NCBI RefSeq assembly: GCF_000210295.1
Contig: NC_026734.1
Location: forward strand, 496,001 to 560,000
Direction of reading: 5' to 3'
Length of the DNA: 64,000 nt
From: Trypanosoma brucei gambiense DAL972
Lineage: Eukaryota; Euglenozoa; Kinetoplastea; Trypanosomatida; Trypanosomatidae
Below, one piece after another: positions 22,626-33,255 of the stretch. Made by a program: the position numbers and the translations under genes. Below the pieces are notes generated by a model. The model did no database searches. It saw nothing but the letters and a program-made list of their open reading frames with translations, and had not been told where the DNA came from. Each line of letters starts with the position of its first letter. Position 1 is the first letter of the stretch.

Positions 22626-24881
22626 ATATATATGTATATGTATATGTATGTATATATATAGAGAGAGATTAGTGGTGCATTGATATAACGTTTCCCATCA
22701 TGGTAACATCATATAAAGGCTCCACATAATCAAGTAGCAAAGTCTGTATGAAAGTGTCAGGGGGATTTGATAAAGCAAGGGAAAAGTACGGTGAAAGCCA
22801 AAACTGGGGGGAAAAAGAAAGAGGGAGTAAGAGATCTTTTTTTTTGTGTGTGTGTGTTTTTTTTTTTTTTGAGAGCAGTAAAAAACACAAAAAAACACAA
22901 AAACAAAAGGGTGGAAAAACAAATTTTTTTCGTTTTCTTTACTTTCCTTTTTTTTTTTCTTTTTCAAATGAAAGGACATCATCAGTTCCCCTTGAGTACT
23001 TTTAATGTCCTTCATTTATTCTCCATTTATTCATCATGCAGGTGCCTATTACCCGCTGTTTTTTTTTTTTCATTTCTTCCCCTTTTTGTTGTTGTTATTT
23101 GTTTGTTTGTTTGTTTTCTCTCATTTATCTCATGCATATTAACTAATTCACACACCACTAAACCATTCTCACTAATTCATCCATCCACAAAAAAAAAAAA
23201 ATTACTCATTTACTAAATCACTATAATCATTTCCATTCACTCAATTCATTCACGCACTAAACCATTTTACACAACAGTTCAACAACACAATTCATTCACG
23301 TACTCTTTTTGACTAAGCCCCCTTTTTCTCTAGCCCTATACCCACATTTCCTTTTCTTTTCTTTTCTTTTTTTTTTGCAAAACAAAAACAAAACAAACAC
23401 GCACAAACAAACATATAAATAAATACAAAACAAAACAAAATAAAACAAAATAAAATAGATAAAAAGTAAAGTAACCTTCTTCTTCTCTCCTCTTTCATTC
23501 TCTTCTTCTTTTTTTTAAAAAAAAAAAATTACTAATCTCTTCTCTTTTCTTATTTTCTTTTTTTCTTTTTTTTTTTTGTTTCAATCGCCAATGTGTGGGG
23601 AACAATTTCTTCTACTTTACCTCAGAGAGGTAGACACAAATAAATAAATAAAATAAAAGGGCGGAGGCACTTCTCGTGTGTTCATTTAATGCCGTCTTTT
23701 TTTTTTTTTGGTTTTTCATACGTGTTTGTTCGTTTGCGTATTTGTGCGTTTTATTTTGTTTTCACCTACTTATTTATTTATTTGTTTATTTATTTATGCG
23801 TTTTCCTTTCTTTGACTTTACACACACTCTGGTGTTGACAACCAAGTCAAAAGTATGAGAAATTCTCTTTGCTTTGTTTCCCTCTTCCTTCTTCCTTCAA
23901 GAAAATAATAACAATAATAACAATAATAAACCATACGCAAGAAACGTACCAAAATTTATTATTTTCTTTTTTTTTCTCTTTTTCTTTTCTTTTCTTTTCC
24001 TTTTTCTTTTTCTGAAGGAAGGAAGGAAGGAAGAGCCGATGGGGAAACAAACAAAAAACAAAAACAAAAAACAAAACTAAAACTAAAACTCGAAAAAGTG
24101 GGAAAAGTGGCAAAACAAAAACAGGAAGGGAAAGGGAAACTTGCATGCCATTCATTGACGACGACTCTATCATCATAGGACTGATATGTTGTCACTACTA
24201 TCAGATTTTCTTCAATTCTCTTCTCTTCATTTCTTTTTCTTCCTTTTTGTTTGAAATTCTCCTTTTTCTCACCACCAGTTTTGATCCAAATAATCCAACC
24301 TACTCATAACGATGACAACAACAATATAAATAATAACAATAATAACAATAATACGTTCTTCCTCTTCTCCGGCTGTTTAGTTGACAGTTTCACCTTTGCT
24401 TGTTTCTTCATTTTTTTTTTCTTCTTCTTCATTTTTCTTTCTTTTTTTTTTCTTTTTCTTAACATCCAATTGATTTCTCTCATCATTCTCACGTCTACGA
24501 AAAAAAAAAATCACTACCAACACAATCAAAACAATCAAAACAAAAAAAAAGGGGGAAAAAACAACCATAACAACAGATAAAAGGGAATTAAAAAGGGAAA
24601 AAGTAAGTGGAGGGAAAAGAAATGAGAGGAAACGCCACTACAATACAAATCTCTTCTTTTATATACAAATATATTATTATTATTATTGTTATTATTATCA
24701 TCATTGTTGCTATTTTTTTTTCTCTCTCTCTCTCACATTCTCTTTTGCCTTTTTCCTACACGTAATGTCATGCTACGCCATTAAAACACTGCTAAAATGG
24801 AGATATGAATTGTCATTTCCCATTATTCCAATTTTTCTTTTCTTTCTCTTTTCTTTAAAAATAATAATAATAAAAAAAACA

Positions 24882-24982
24882 NNNNNNNNNNNNNNNNNNN
24901 NNNNNNNNNNNNNNNNNNNNNNNNNNNNNNNNNNNNNNNNNNNNNNNNNNNNNNNNNNNNNNNNNNNNNNNNNNNNNNNNNN
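24882..24982. other. assembly gap (about 100 N)
   Basis: A run of N inside the simple-repeat block, probably of nominal size. Confidence 0.95.
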
Positions 24983-26028
24983 ATTTCTTTCTTCTTTACT
25001 ATTATTATTTTTTTTTTCTTTCTCCACCTTTCCTTGGTTTCTTTTCCTATATATTTCTTTTTTTTTTTTTTCATTTTCCTTCTTTCATGAGCACACACAC
25101 ATTCACACATACATATGCACACTATTATATTACTGCTTCCGCTCCATTAGCAAACTCAAAAAACAAAAAAAAACAAAAAAAAGACAGTATAAAAACACTT
25201 CGCATACACCCATTCAAACAAATTACTCCCTTTTTTTTTTTCTTTTTTCCTTTTTTTCTTTTTTTGTTTTCTTTTCCCCTTTTTTTTTTTTGTTGTTGTT
25301 GTTATGGTGGAGGTTGTGGTCGTTGTGGTTTTCATTTTATTTTTATTTGTTTTCTTTATATATATATATATATATTTTTTTTTCCTTTTCTTTCTTTAAA
25401 AAAAAATCACCCATTCATATGAACAAACATATATTATATATAAAATATATATATATATATATATATTCATTCATTCATTCATTCGTGTATATATTTATAA
25501 ATTATTCCCTTCTGCCTCTCAACTTAATCTTCTTTACAACTTTCACATTCACATGGAAGTAAATGTTAAGTGGAAAAAAAAAAAAAGTAATATAAGGCTT
25601 TTTTTTGTTTTTTCCTCTTTTCCTTTTTTCAGCCTCTTTTCTCTCCCAAAAAAAAAAACAAAGGGAATAAATAAATAAATATAAAGAATGGGATTTTTTT
25701 TTCTTTTCTTTCTTTAAAAAAAAAAAAACAACAACAAGTAACAAGGAGTGAAGAGGAAAAACAAAACAAAAAAAAAAAGAGGTACAAAAAAAAACGGAAC
25801 AAAACAAAAAAAACCCACACAAAACACAAACACACCGACACACCGACAAAAAGGAAAAAAAAGGGAAAAAAATTGAAGAAAAGAAAAAAAAGAAAAAGGG
25901 AAATAATCATAATCAACATCATAATCATAATGATAATGATAATAATAAAATTGCAGAATATGGGATGTACGAAAAATATATTTGAAATGTAAATGTTAAA
26001 TGAGTTTGATAATGTAGCTGCAAATCAC
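24983..26028. repeat. simple-repeat block, part 2
   Basis: This is the same kind of sequence as before the gap: T and A homopolymers, (TA)n near 25358-25376 and 25441-25466, and T-run/A-run junctions. No gene seen. Confidence 0.7.
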
Positions 26029-26226
26029 TTAGTCCTCTATGTTGTAGTTCCGTCGCATCTCCTGTAGAGCCGCCGCCACTGCAGCCCGCCTTGCGCACAT
26101 AAAACCAGGCATCTGACGACGCTGAGCATATAATTGCATGGCGGCTGTAAATGGAGCTGGAGGTTCCATCATTCGACCTGCTGGTGTTAAACGAGCGGAG
26201 GCACGCAATGATCCATTTGGCATCAT
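26029..26226 (-). CDS. small conserved-looking protein, 65 residues
   Basis: A short frame with normal codon use and amino-acid composition, in contrast to the low-complexity frames around it. It reads 'LTPAGRMMEPPAPFTAAMQ' then 'QRRQMPGFMCARRAAVAAALQ' and ends 'RRNYNIED'. Two adjacent ATGs open it (complement of 26224-26226 and 26221-26223); the frame continues one Leu-Lys further upstream without another ATG. A splice-type AG with a T-rich tract on the minus strand lies about 50 bases upstream. The Ala/Arg-rich amphipathic middle and N-terminal Arg without acids would suit a small mitochondrial protein, but I cannot name a family. It is the only credible gene in the 15.7-kb repeat block, on the same strand as the rest of the cluster, which supports it. 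Confidence 0.6.
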   Translation of the reverse strand: MMPNGSLRASARLTPAGRMMEPPAPFTAAMQLYAQRRQMPGFMCARRAAVAAALQEMRRNYNIED

Positions 26227-29200
26227 CTTCAATTTATTTACAAAATAAAGAAAGAAAAATATAAAAATATATAACTATAATAAAAAAAAAATGATGATAA
26301 TAATAATAATAATAATGATAAACGCTGAGGAAGGTAAATAAGTGAATAAATGTATATAAACTAATGTGGCAAAAGAGAAAAAGAGAGAAAAAAGTCCGAA
26401 AACGAAACTAAACGAACCAAAATAATAATGATAATGCTAATAATAATTTTAAAAAAAAAAATTGAAGATTGAATGCACAAATGGACGAGAAACTAACAAA
26501 CGGGGTAACTGTGTTTGCCTGCGAACCAGTACTGTATGCAAACGTATATCGCGCAAACGAGAAATCGCAAAGAAAAGGGTGGAAAATTCGGGAAGAACTT
26601 TTGAATTTAAACCTAATGGTACCAAAAAAAAAAAAAAGAAAAAAGAAAGAGGAAAAAAAAAAGAAGGAAAAAGGAGATGGGTAGAAACATGAAAAGAAAG
26701 TCCTCAAACACATATTCATTCAAAGCACAGAGGATTCAATAGTGTTACATTTAAGTTTCATGATTTCAACAGCAACAAAAAAAAAATGAAAAAAAAAGGT
26801 CACAAAAAGAATAGATTAAACGCCACGTAATGGAAAGGAGCATAATGATAACAATAATCATAAACATGCCGTACTTAAAACGGAGAAATGGTGGGAAAAT
26901 GCAAATATAATATGATATAAATATATTTCATAAGTTCATATATGGTTCCATGCCTCTCCAACAGTCAACGTTCCATTCAATATTCCCACTTGCATGCACT
27001 TCCGTAATTTTTTTTTTTTTGACTTTTCTAAGCAACCCAACAGCGACGGCGGTGAGGTCATATTATATTTATTTTTATTTTTTTTTGTCCGCTCTCTCTT
27101 TTTTTTTTTCTCTAGAAACAAAAAAAAAAAAAAAGAAAAGTCCTGCAACGTGTACGCTAAGATATGAACCTTATTACTTTCCTCATGCCTTCTGTCTAAG
27201 GCAATAAAACATGCAAATGCATATGTACTCACTACATAACTAATAATATTATTTAAATTGATTCCAACATTTCATGTGGCTTAAGGTACGACACAAACAA
27301 CTAAAGAAAAAAGAAAAAAATAAAGGGAAAAGCCGCAATTACAAATACACCAAGTGAAAAAAAAAAGAGGGGAAAACATAAATATATAAACATATTCGAA
27401 CAACCACCGGAGTGTTACCTCTTCAATACAAGCGTATATAAAAAAAAATATGCACACATAAACACACGCACACCACACACATATAAATATATATATATAT
27501 ATATTTTTTTTTTTGTTTGTTTGTTTCTTTTTGTTATTCCCGTTTCTTCACATCTCACCGCACGCACGCGTGTGGCCCCATTAAAGTAAAATAAGATAAA
27601 TAAATAAATAATGAACATGAACATTTTAGGAAAAAAAAAAGGAAGGAGAACAAAGCTTAGCAAAAAAAGAAAGAAAAAAACACATAACGGAAAATAATAA
27701 ATGCTTGTGTATACTTCTCATTTCGTTACTGTCAACGTGTGGGTTAATCAAGGAAGAGGGGAAAGGAAAAGGGAAAATTATAAATATATAAAATGAAAGA
27801 AAAAAGAAAAGAAAAGAAAAGAAAAAAGCCCACTCAAACCAGATGGAGAAAAATTAATGGAGAGGTATTAGCTGCTGTCATCATTAATATATTATTATTA
27901 TTATTATTATTATTATCATTATTATTGTTATTACTATTGCTTTCGGGATTGTCTTGTTATTGTTGTTACTGTTGTTAAGGGTATGTGCAATGCGTAAGCA
28001 TTAGCCATTCATAAGGAAGGGGCCGAATGGGAGGGGAATATATTAATAAACAAATAAAGAGGAATTTTGTTAACCCAAAATTCCTTCAACACCACTCTCA
28101 ATGCACAGCGCTGAAGGAAATAAGTAAAATAATCAAAGAACAAAAAGATAAATAGATAAATAGACGGAAGGGAAAAGGAAAGGAGGGAAAGGTAAGAAGG
28201 TCAAGACGGGTGCGTCGTATACAAATTTTAAAATTGTAAAAAAAAAAATAAAAATAAGGGAAAAGGGAAAAGGGAAAAGGAAACTCATTGAATAAGTGAA
28301 AGAAGTTATAAAATTATTGCAAGGTAAGGATAGAAGAGAGAAAGGGGGGTTTAACAAATGTATATATAAAATAACGGGGGAAAGGGAAGAAGAAATTGTT
28401 AAAGTATGAAAAGAGAAGAATAAGAATATCAATGAGTGCGAGTTACTTCTTCCACTGCTTCGCAATCATCATGCATACGAATACACGAGCAAACGCAACG
28501 TTAATAAACATTGTAGCGACTGTAATGAATTTTTGCAATGTTAGTGGTAATAATAGCGTGATACCAAAAGGTACATTCACTATTTATTTGTTACCCTCTT
28601 TTTTATCACTTTCTTTCTTTCTCTCATGTTCAGTTACAGCCACAACGGCGCCATTCGCTTCAGTGCAGCAAGCACATTTTACCAAGGGAGCACACGACCT
28701 CGTATAAAAGTGGAAAAAAAAACAAAAAAAAAATGGAGGAGAAAAAACAGAAAGGAAAGAAGGAAAGGGAGAAGGAGCAGTTGCGTATTGGTTTCCAAAC
28801 AAATCCCCTCCGCAGTGTACTCGAGTGAACTTATAAAAAAATGAAAGAGGAACGAGTGGAGCCCCGCCCTTTACGCGTCATTTCTCCATCCACTTGTGTT
28901 TGTTGGTTGTTTGTTGGACCTCTCACCACACATTTTTTTTCTTCTCGATATTTTTTTTTTCCCCCACATACTACATCTTTTTTTTTCTCTTTTTTAATCC
29001 CATTTACATGCACAATCAACCACACATACACATACACACACACATGCATATACATATATAAATATATATGAATATATGGATATATGGATAAATAGATAAA
29101 TAGATATATAGATATATGGATATATGGATATATCTATTTATATATACATGTATGTTAACATACGTGATGCTGGCGAAACAGCAGTGGGGAAAAAAGAAGA

Positions 29201-31352
29201 AAAGAGAAACTGGAACCGTGACGATATCTTCACCCGTATTCCGCGCCACCTTCAATAACAGGGGAGCTTCTACAAACACTCTCTGCATGGTGTAATGCAA
29301 AATCACTTTATTACTACATTTTCATTATTCCCTTCTTTTCCTTTGTTGTTGTTATTAATATTTCTCCCCCTTCCTTTCCCCTCTACACCTTTTTTTTTTT
29401 ATAATCATTCCATTCCATTACATTCCCTTCCTCCCGCTTCTCCTCCTTGCAATTGCAATATGAATGCGTATAAACGTAGAAATACGGGGACAAATGAATT
29501 ATAATATAGTATAAGTAAATACATGGCAACGCAGCCTCAAACAATTACGGTTCCACCTTCCCGCAACTATTTGAAATCCCCTCCCCTTCCTCAGCTTTTG
29601 GATTTCCCTCCTCTCCATTCTTTTTTTTTTCATTTTTCAGTGTGGCAGCAAAAGAAGACGGAACGAATTGAGGGAAGCAAATTGTTCATAGCACACACGA
29701 AAAGAAAAAGAAAATGAGTGCAATAAAAGTCAACTTCCGAAACGCACAGACGCACACACGCATATATATATATATATATACTGATATATGGATATATACC
29801 AAGGGAGTGATATGCAAACAAAAGGAACAGTGGCAAAAAAAAAAACGAAAGAAAGAACGATCAAATGTTGATGACGCGAAAGACTCACTGCTTCACATCA
29901 ATCAATTCGCTGAAGCACACACGCCGTGCAGTCCATCATGTTTCTGTCCACACGCAATCATCAGGGATATTATCAAGTTAGCCTCCCTCCATGCACACCG
30001 TCCTCCAGTCCGCAGCAACCACACAAGCACAGAATATATATTTATTTATTTATTTATTTGCGTACACATACACACATACGTTTGCGCGCACACTTGTATA
30101 CGAGTAAATGTGAAAGTTCTCAACTCCTTGCAAACATATACGTGTAAATGTATAAACATGCATGCATGAACATATATGAATGGAAATTTAAAGAAATACC
30201 GCAAGTTGTCGCCGTGGATCGTGCATAACCCCTCTTGCGCCAAAAGTCACCGAAACCCCGCATTATCTTCGCCCTGTGCCCACGGCAGGCGGTTAGCAAA
30301 TCAAAAAAAAAAGGGAAAAGCCAATTATTATCATTTATTTATTCCGTCGGAGGAAACAACGAAAAGGAAAATCAAAAGAAACTGCGGATAATACCGATTG
30401 CTTTGCCCGTTACTGGTGGTTTAATTGTGGTCATAAGGCACCAAATACGGAAGGAGCCGCAGCGCCCTTGATTTCGAGAAAAAAAAAATTAACGACATGG
30501 GAAGGGAGAAGAGAAAAAAAGAGAAAAGAATCGCACACGCACTCCGTTTCCTTCCTTGCCGCCCCTCTTGCAATGAATTTGTTCTTATTTCACCTTTTTT
30601 GTTTGTTTGTTTGTTTTCCTTACCCCTCTTGCGGGTTTCTGCAGTTTCTCTCACTTCTCTCCGATGCCTTTCATTAACCCCATCATCGTTTGAATGTGGC
30701 TCTAAAGCTCAGGCATTAATACGCATGGAAACAACATCTCCTCCTCTCCCGATCCTTCCATCAAGCAGGCGAAACAGAAAAGGTGTGCAAGTTATATGCA
30801 ACTGTTCTGCTTTCAGCGCGAGGAAAAGGAAAGGAAAAGGTAGAAACAACGGCGATAAAACATAAACAAGAACAAGAGCGACTCTCTCCTGTTGGTGCAC
30901 GAATAGTCGGAGGCGGAACGAAACCTCTCTGAGAGGGAAAAAAAAAACAAAGAGGAAGGTGGGAAAAGCGAACGTGGAATAATCGATAGATTCACGCGCA
31001 AACACGAAGTTCTTGGATCCGCCGTTTCCGCAACACCAGCAAGTCATAATGGGTGTGGTAACGTTGGCCACTGAAGCAAATAAAGGAAGGGAAGCAAGCC
31101 CAACCGGCAGATGCTGGTTGGTTAAAGTTGCAAATAACGGATACCCAAATAACAATGAGAGCAATAGTATGGCAAGAAACAGACGCACGGCTCTGGAAAA
31201 TGCAAACTCGTTAGAAGAACGCTCTTAACTAGCAAAAAGAAAAGAAAACTGTCTATTTAGCTGGTATCGTATTCACTGTATCGTCCAATGCATTGAAGAA
31301 ACATGAAACAGCCAACACAAAGCGCGTGTAAATGGTGAAAGCGACGGGATAA
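26227..31352. repeat. simple-repeat block, part 3
   Basis: Five kilobases, mostly A/T homopolymers and di-, tri- and tetranucleotide repeats, such as ATT near 27892-27915, GGATATAT-like repeats near 29066-29130, and (TA)n near 29762-29780. From about 29,850 to 31,350 the sequence becomes more mixed and may be the 3' UTR of the gene at 31353. A 159-codon frame at 30709-31188 on - has a hydrophobic start but no other sign of being a gene. Confidence 0.55.
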
Positions 31353-32444
31353 CTAACAATGCGCGTCAAGCCCACGTCTTGCGCTTGTCTGCGACGCACG
31401 CTCCAAGTGTTCGCTGTACTTTTTCAAAATAAGCGACAAGGCGTCACTGTGTGCACGGTGGCGCAGAACTTCATATGACGTACCATCAAACTTGCGGCAC
31501 TGCAGCGCCTTTGATTCCATATTACTCAGTGGGATGGGCTCCATGAAGGACCTGTTGGACAAAACGGGTGTTGTGCACTCGGAGAAATGCAAACAACGCG
31601 CAGACGGTTCCGTACTTGGGGTTATGTCAACAGTTACCTCACACTGAGTACCAGATTCATTATCTCCATACTTCACATTCTCAGGCCCAAGTGCCGTCTC
31701 GGGTCGGCAACCCGCTTCCATTACTGCGCAGCTGCCAGCATTGGTCCCGTTGGCGACGTCGTCCACTAAGTGCTGTTGGTTGTCTCCTTCGTAAATAATT
31801 GTTTCCACATCCATTTTAGGCGCAGCTTCCCTTAACCAAATCTCTTTCCTTGACAGTTTTGCAATGGGCAAGATAATCGGGCAAGCTGCGTGATTGCGTG
31901 GCTCTGACGGAAGGGAAATTGAAATAAGGTCATGGCAATCTCCACCGCAGCCCCAATTAAAGGGGCCGTTGGACAGCCGACAAAGCAAGTCATCTAAAAT
32001 GCACATACAGGATTTACCACAGCTTTCACGGGTCAGTAACGTCACAAGTAGAATACTGGCACCCGCCGTGGATGAACTACAGAGTGGCAGCGCTGCACAA
32101 TCAACCCATCCAAACAAATTTTCCCGGTTCGTGGTTGACAGCGCAACTGAGGTGTAACTGACTTGGGGCTTTATTCCCTCGGTATTCGAATGTCGAGCCT
32201 GAAACCCATTAAGCTGCCCCACTGAGTCAGAAGTTGAAGCCAATAAATCACCGATATTTGACTTTTGAAGAATCAAAGGCAATTCAACGTTCTCGAAACT
32301 GGACAGTTCGTAAACTGGCGTTAACCCTGGGGCGTTACACGGAAAGCTTCCCCAACGGGGAATACAATTCTCTAGTGCACACATCTCGCCAGCTCCGCTG
32401 TGACAAAAGTTTTGTAGTTTTTTACTCTGAAAACCAACACCCAT
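31353..32444 (-). CDS. hypothetical protein, 363 residues
   Basis: The gene starts at the ATG complementary to 32442-32444 and runs to a stop at 31353. I do not recognise it. Cysteines are frequent in the first half, for example 'CGKSCMCILDDLLCRL' and 'WGCGGDCHDLISISLP', without a regular zinc-finger spacing. The second half is acidic, then ends with a basic tail. The last helix-like stretch 'VLRHRAHSDALSLILKKY' may mediate contacts. No signal peptide, transmembrane helix or long coiled coil. Complex composition over the full length, the same strand as both neighbours, and an 811-base gap to the CEP164-like gene support it as real. Confidence 0.72.
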   Translation of the reverse strand: MGVGFQSKKLQNFCHSGAGEMCALENCIPRWGSFPCNAPGLTPVYELSSFENVELPLILQKSNIGDLLASTSDSVGQLNGFQARHSNTEGIKPQVSYTSVALSTTNRENLFGWVDCAALPLCSSSTAGASILLVTLLTRESCGKSCMCILDDLLCRLSNGPFNWGCGGDCHDLISISLPSEPRNHAACPIILPIAKLSRKEIWLREAAPKMDVETIIYEGDNQQHLVDDVANGTNAGSCAVMEAGCRPETALGPENVKYGDNESGTQCEVTVDITPSTEPSARCLHFSECTTPVLSNRSFMEPIPLSNMESKALQCRKFDGTSYEVLRHRAHSDALSLILKKYSEHLERASQTSARRGLDAHC

Positions 32445-33152
32445 TTCTCTTTTGTTTCTTGTTTCGTTGTCTTTTACTTCCTCTTGCTCCCCTTTTTCGT
32501 TCAGATGTTCGCTAAGATTTTAATAGAAACAAAAAGGGAAAGAAAAAGAGTCTTGGGAGTGCATCGGCGGTACAAACCAAGTAAGTGTCTTTCATCCCGT
32601 TAGTGACTTAAACCACGCAGAGCTGCCGTGGGGCATGTTTCGGAGTAGTAGCATTCGAATAAATAAGCAAAAAAATAAACATAAAAAGTGGATTTCTCCG
32701 GTTGGAGAAGAAAAATAAGGGCACACTGAGACCACATCGACTATATGAGGTTACTGGAGAATGAAAAAAAAAAAAAAGATGGCAATTCTCGGGGCAGAGA
32801 ATGCAGAGAGCCCATGCAATTTAGGAAACATCTCCCCGTGACCCATTTCGAATGTCTACGGGGTACTACCTGGAATAAGTGCCTTCCTCTCACCGTAAGA
32901 CTGTGGCAACAAAAGTGCCACAGCTGCCCTCCTTCAATCTCTTATGGAAAAAAAACTCTATGATATCACTACATGTCCCGCTTTTACTCTTTCTCCGTCA
33001 GCGTCGCCCTTACTGTTCTAGTTCCTCTGAGGGGAAACAACCGCTGATACCCCTTTTTCGAGGAAATAGTAGTAACACAACGTTGGAACGATACGTGTTG
33101 ATTAGAGTGGGTTAGGGTTTCAAAGAAAAACAAAGTTTTAAAAAAATAATCA

Positions 33153-33191
<39 letters not shown>

Positions 33192-33255
33192 AGACGTATG
33201 TGCCCACGAAAGTATACTCCACCCGAGATCCTCCGCCCGCTCTCACCGAACAACC
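32445..33255. other. intergenic between 363-residue gene and CEP164-like gene
   Basis: No gene seen. It contains A-rich tracts near 32768, a GGGTTAGGGTTT stretch at 33109-33120 and (TG)n at about 33156-33185. Confidence 0.6.
33156..33185. repeat. (TG)n microsatellite
   Basis: About 15 TG units in the 3' flank of the CEP164-like gene. Confidence 0.95.

Larger units (their letters stand above)
15583..24881. repeat. simple-repeat and homopolymer block, part 1
   Basis: More than 9 kb of A/T homopolymers, CTTT/AAAG purine-pyrimidine tracts, (AAT)n (for example 18132-18160 and 19392-19430), (TATT)n near 17650-17675 and (TA)n near 17517-17545. A 26-bp AT-rich tandem unit sits near 22573-22625. Open frames are many but all are low complexity, switch strand freely and match nothing. 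It lies inside the leftward cluster, between the 786-residue gene and the small gene at 26 kb, and is far longer than a typical trypanosome intergenic region. Confidence 0.7.

Noticed and set aside
30709..31188. 159-codon frame on - with a hydrophobic start
   Set aside because: It lies in the 3' flank of the 363-residue gene, has Phe/Leu-rich composition from pyrimidine tracts and no motif.
15583..31352. CRISPR, prokaryotic operon or phage interpretation of the repeats
   Set aside because: Repeats are homopolymers and microsatellites without spacer structure, and the genes are eukaryotic.
33109..33120. GGGTTAGGGTTT, like telomere repeat
   Set aside because: There are only about two units in the 3' flank of a gene, so chance is likely; not an interstitial telomere.
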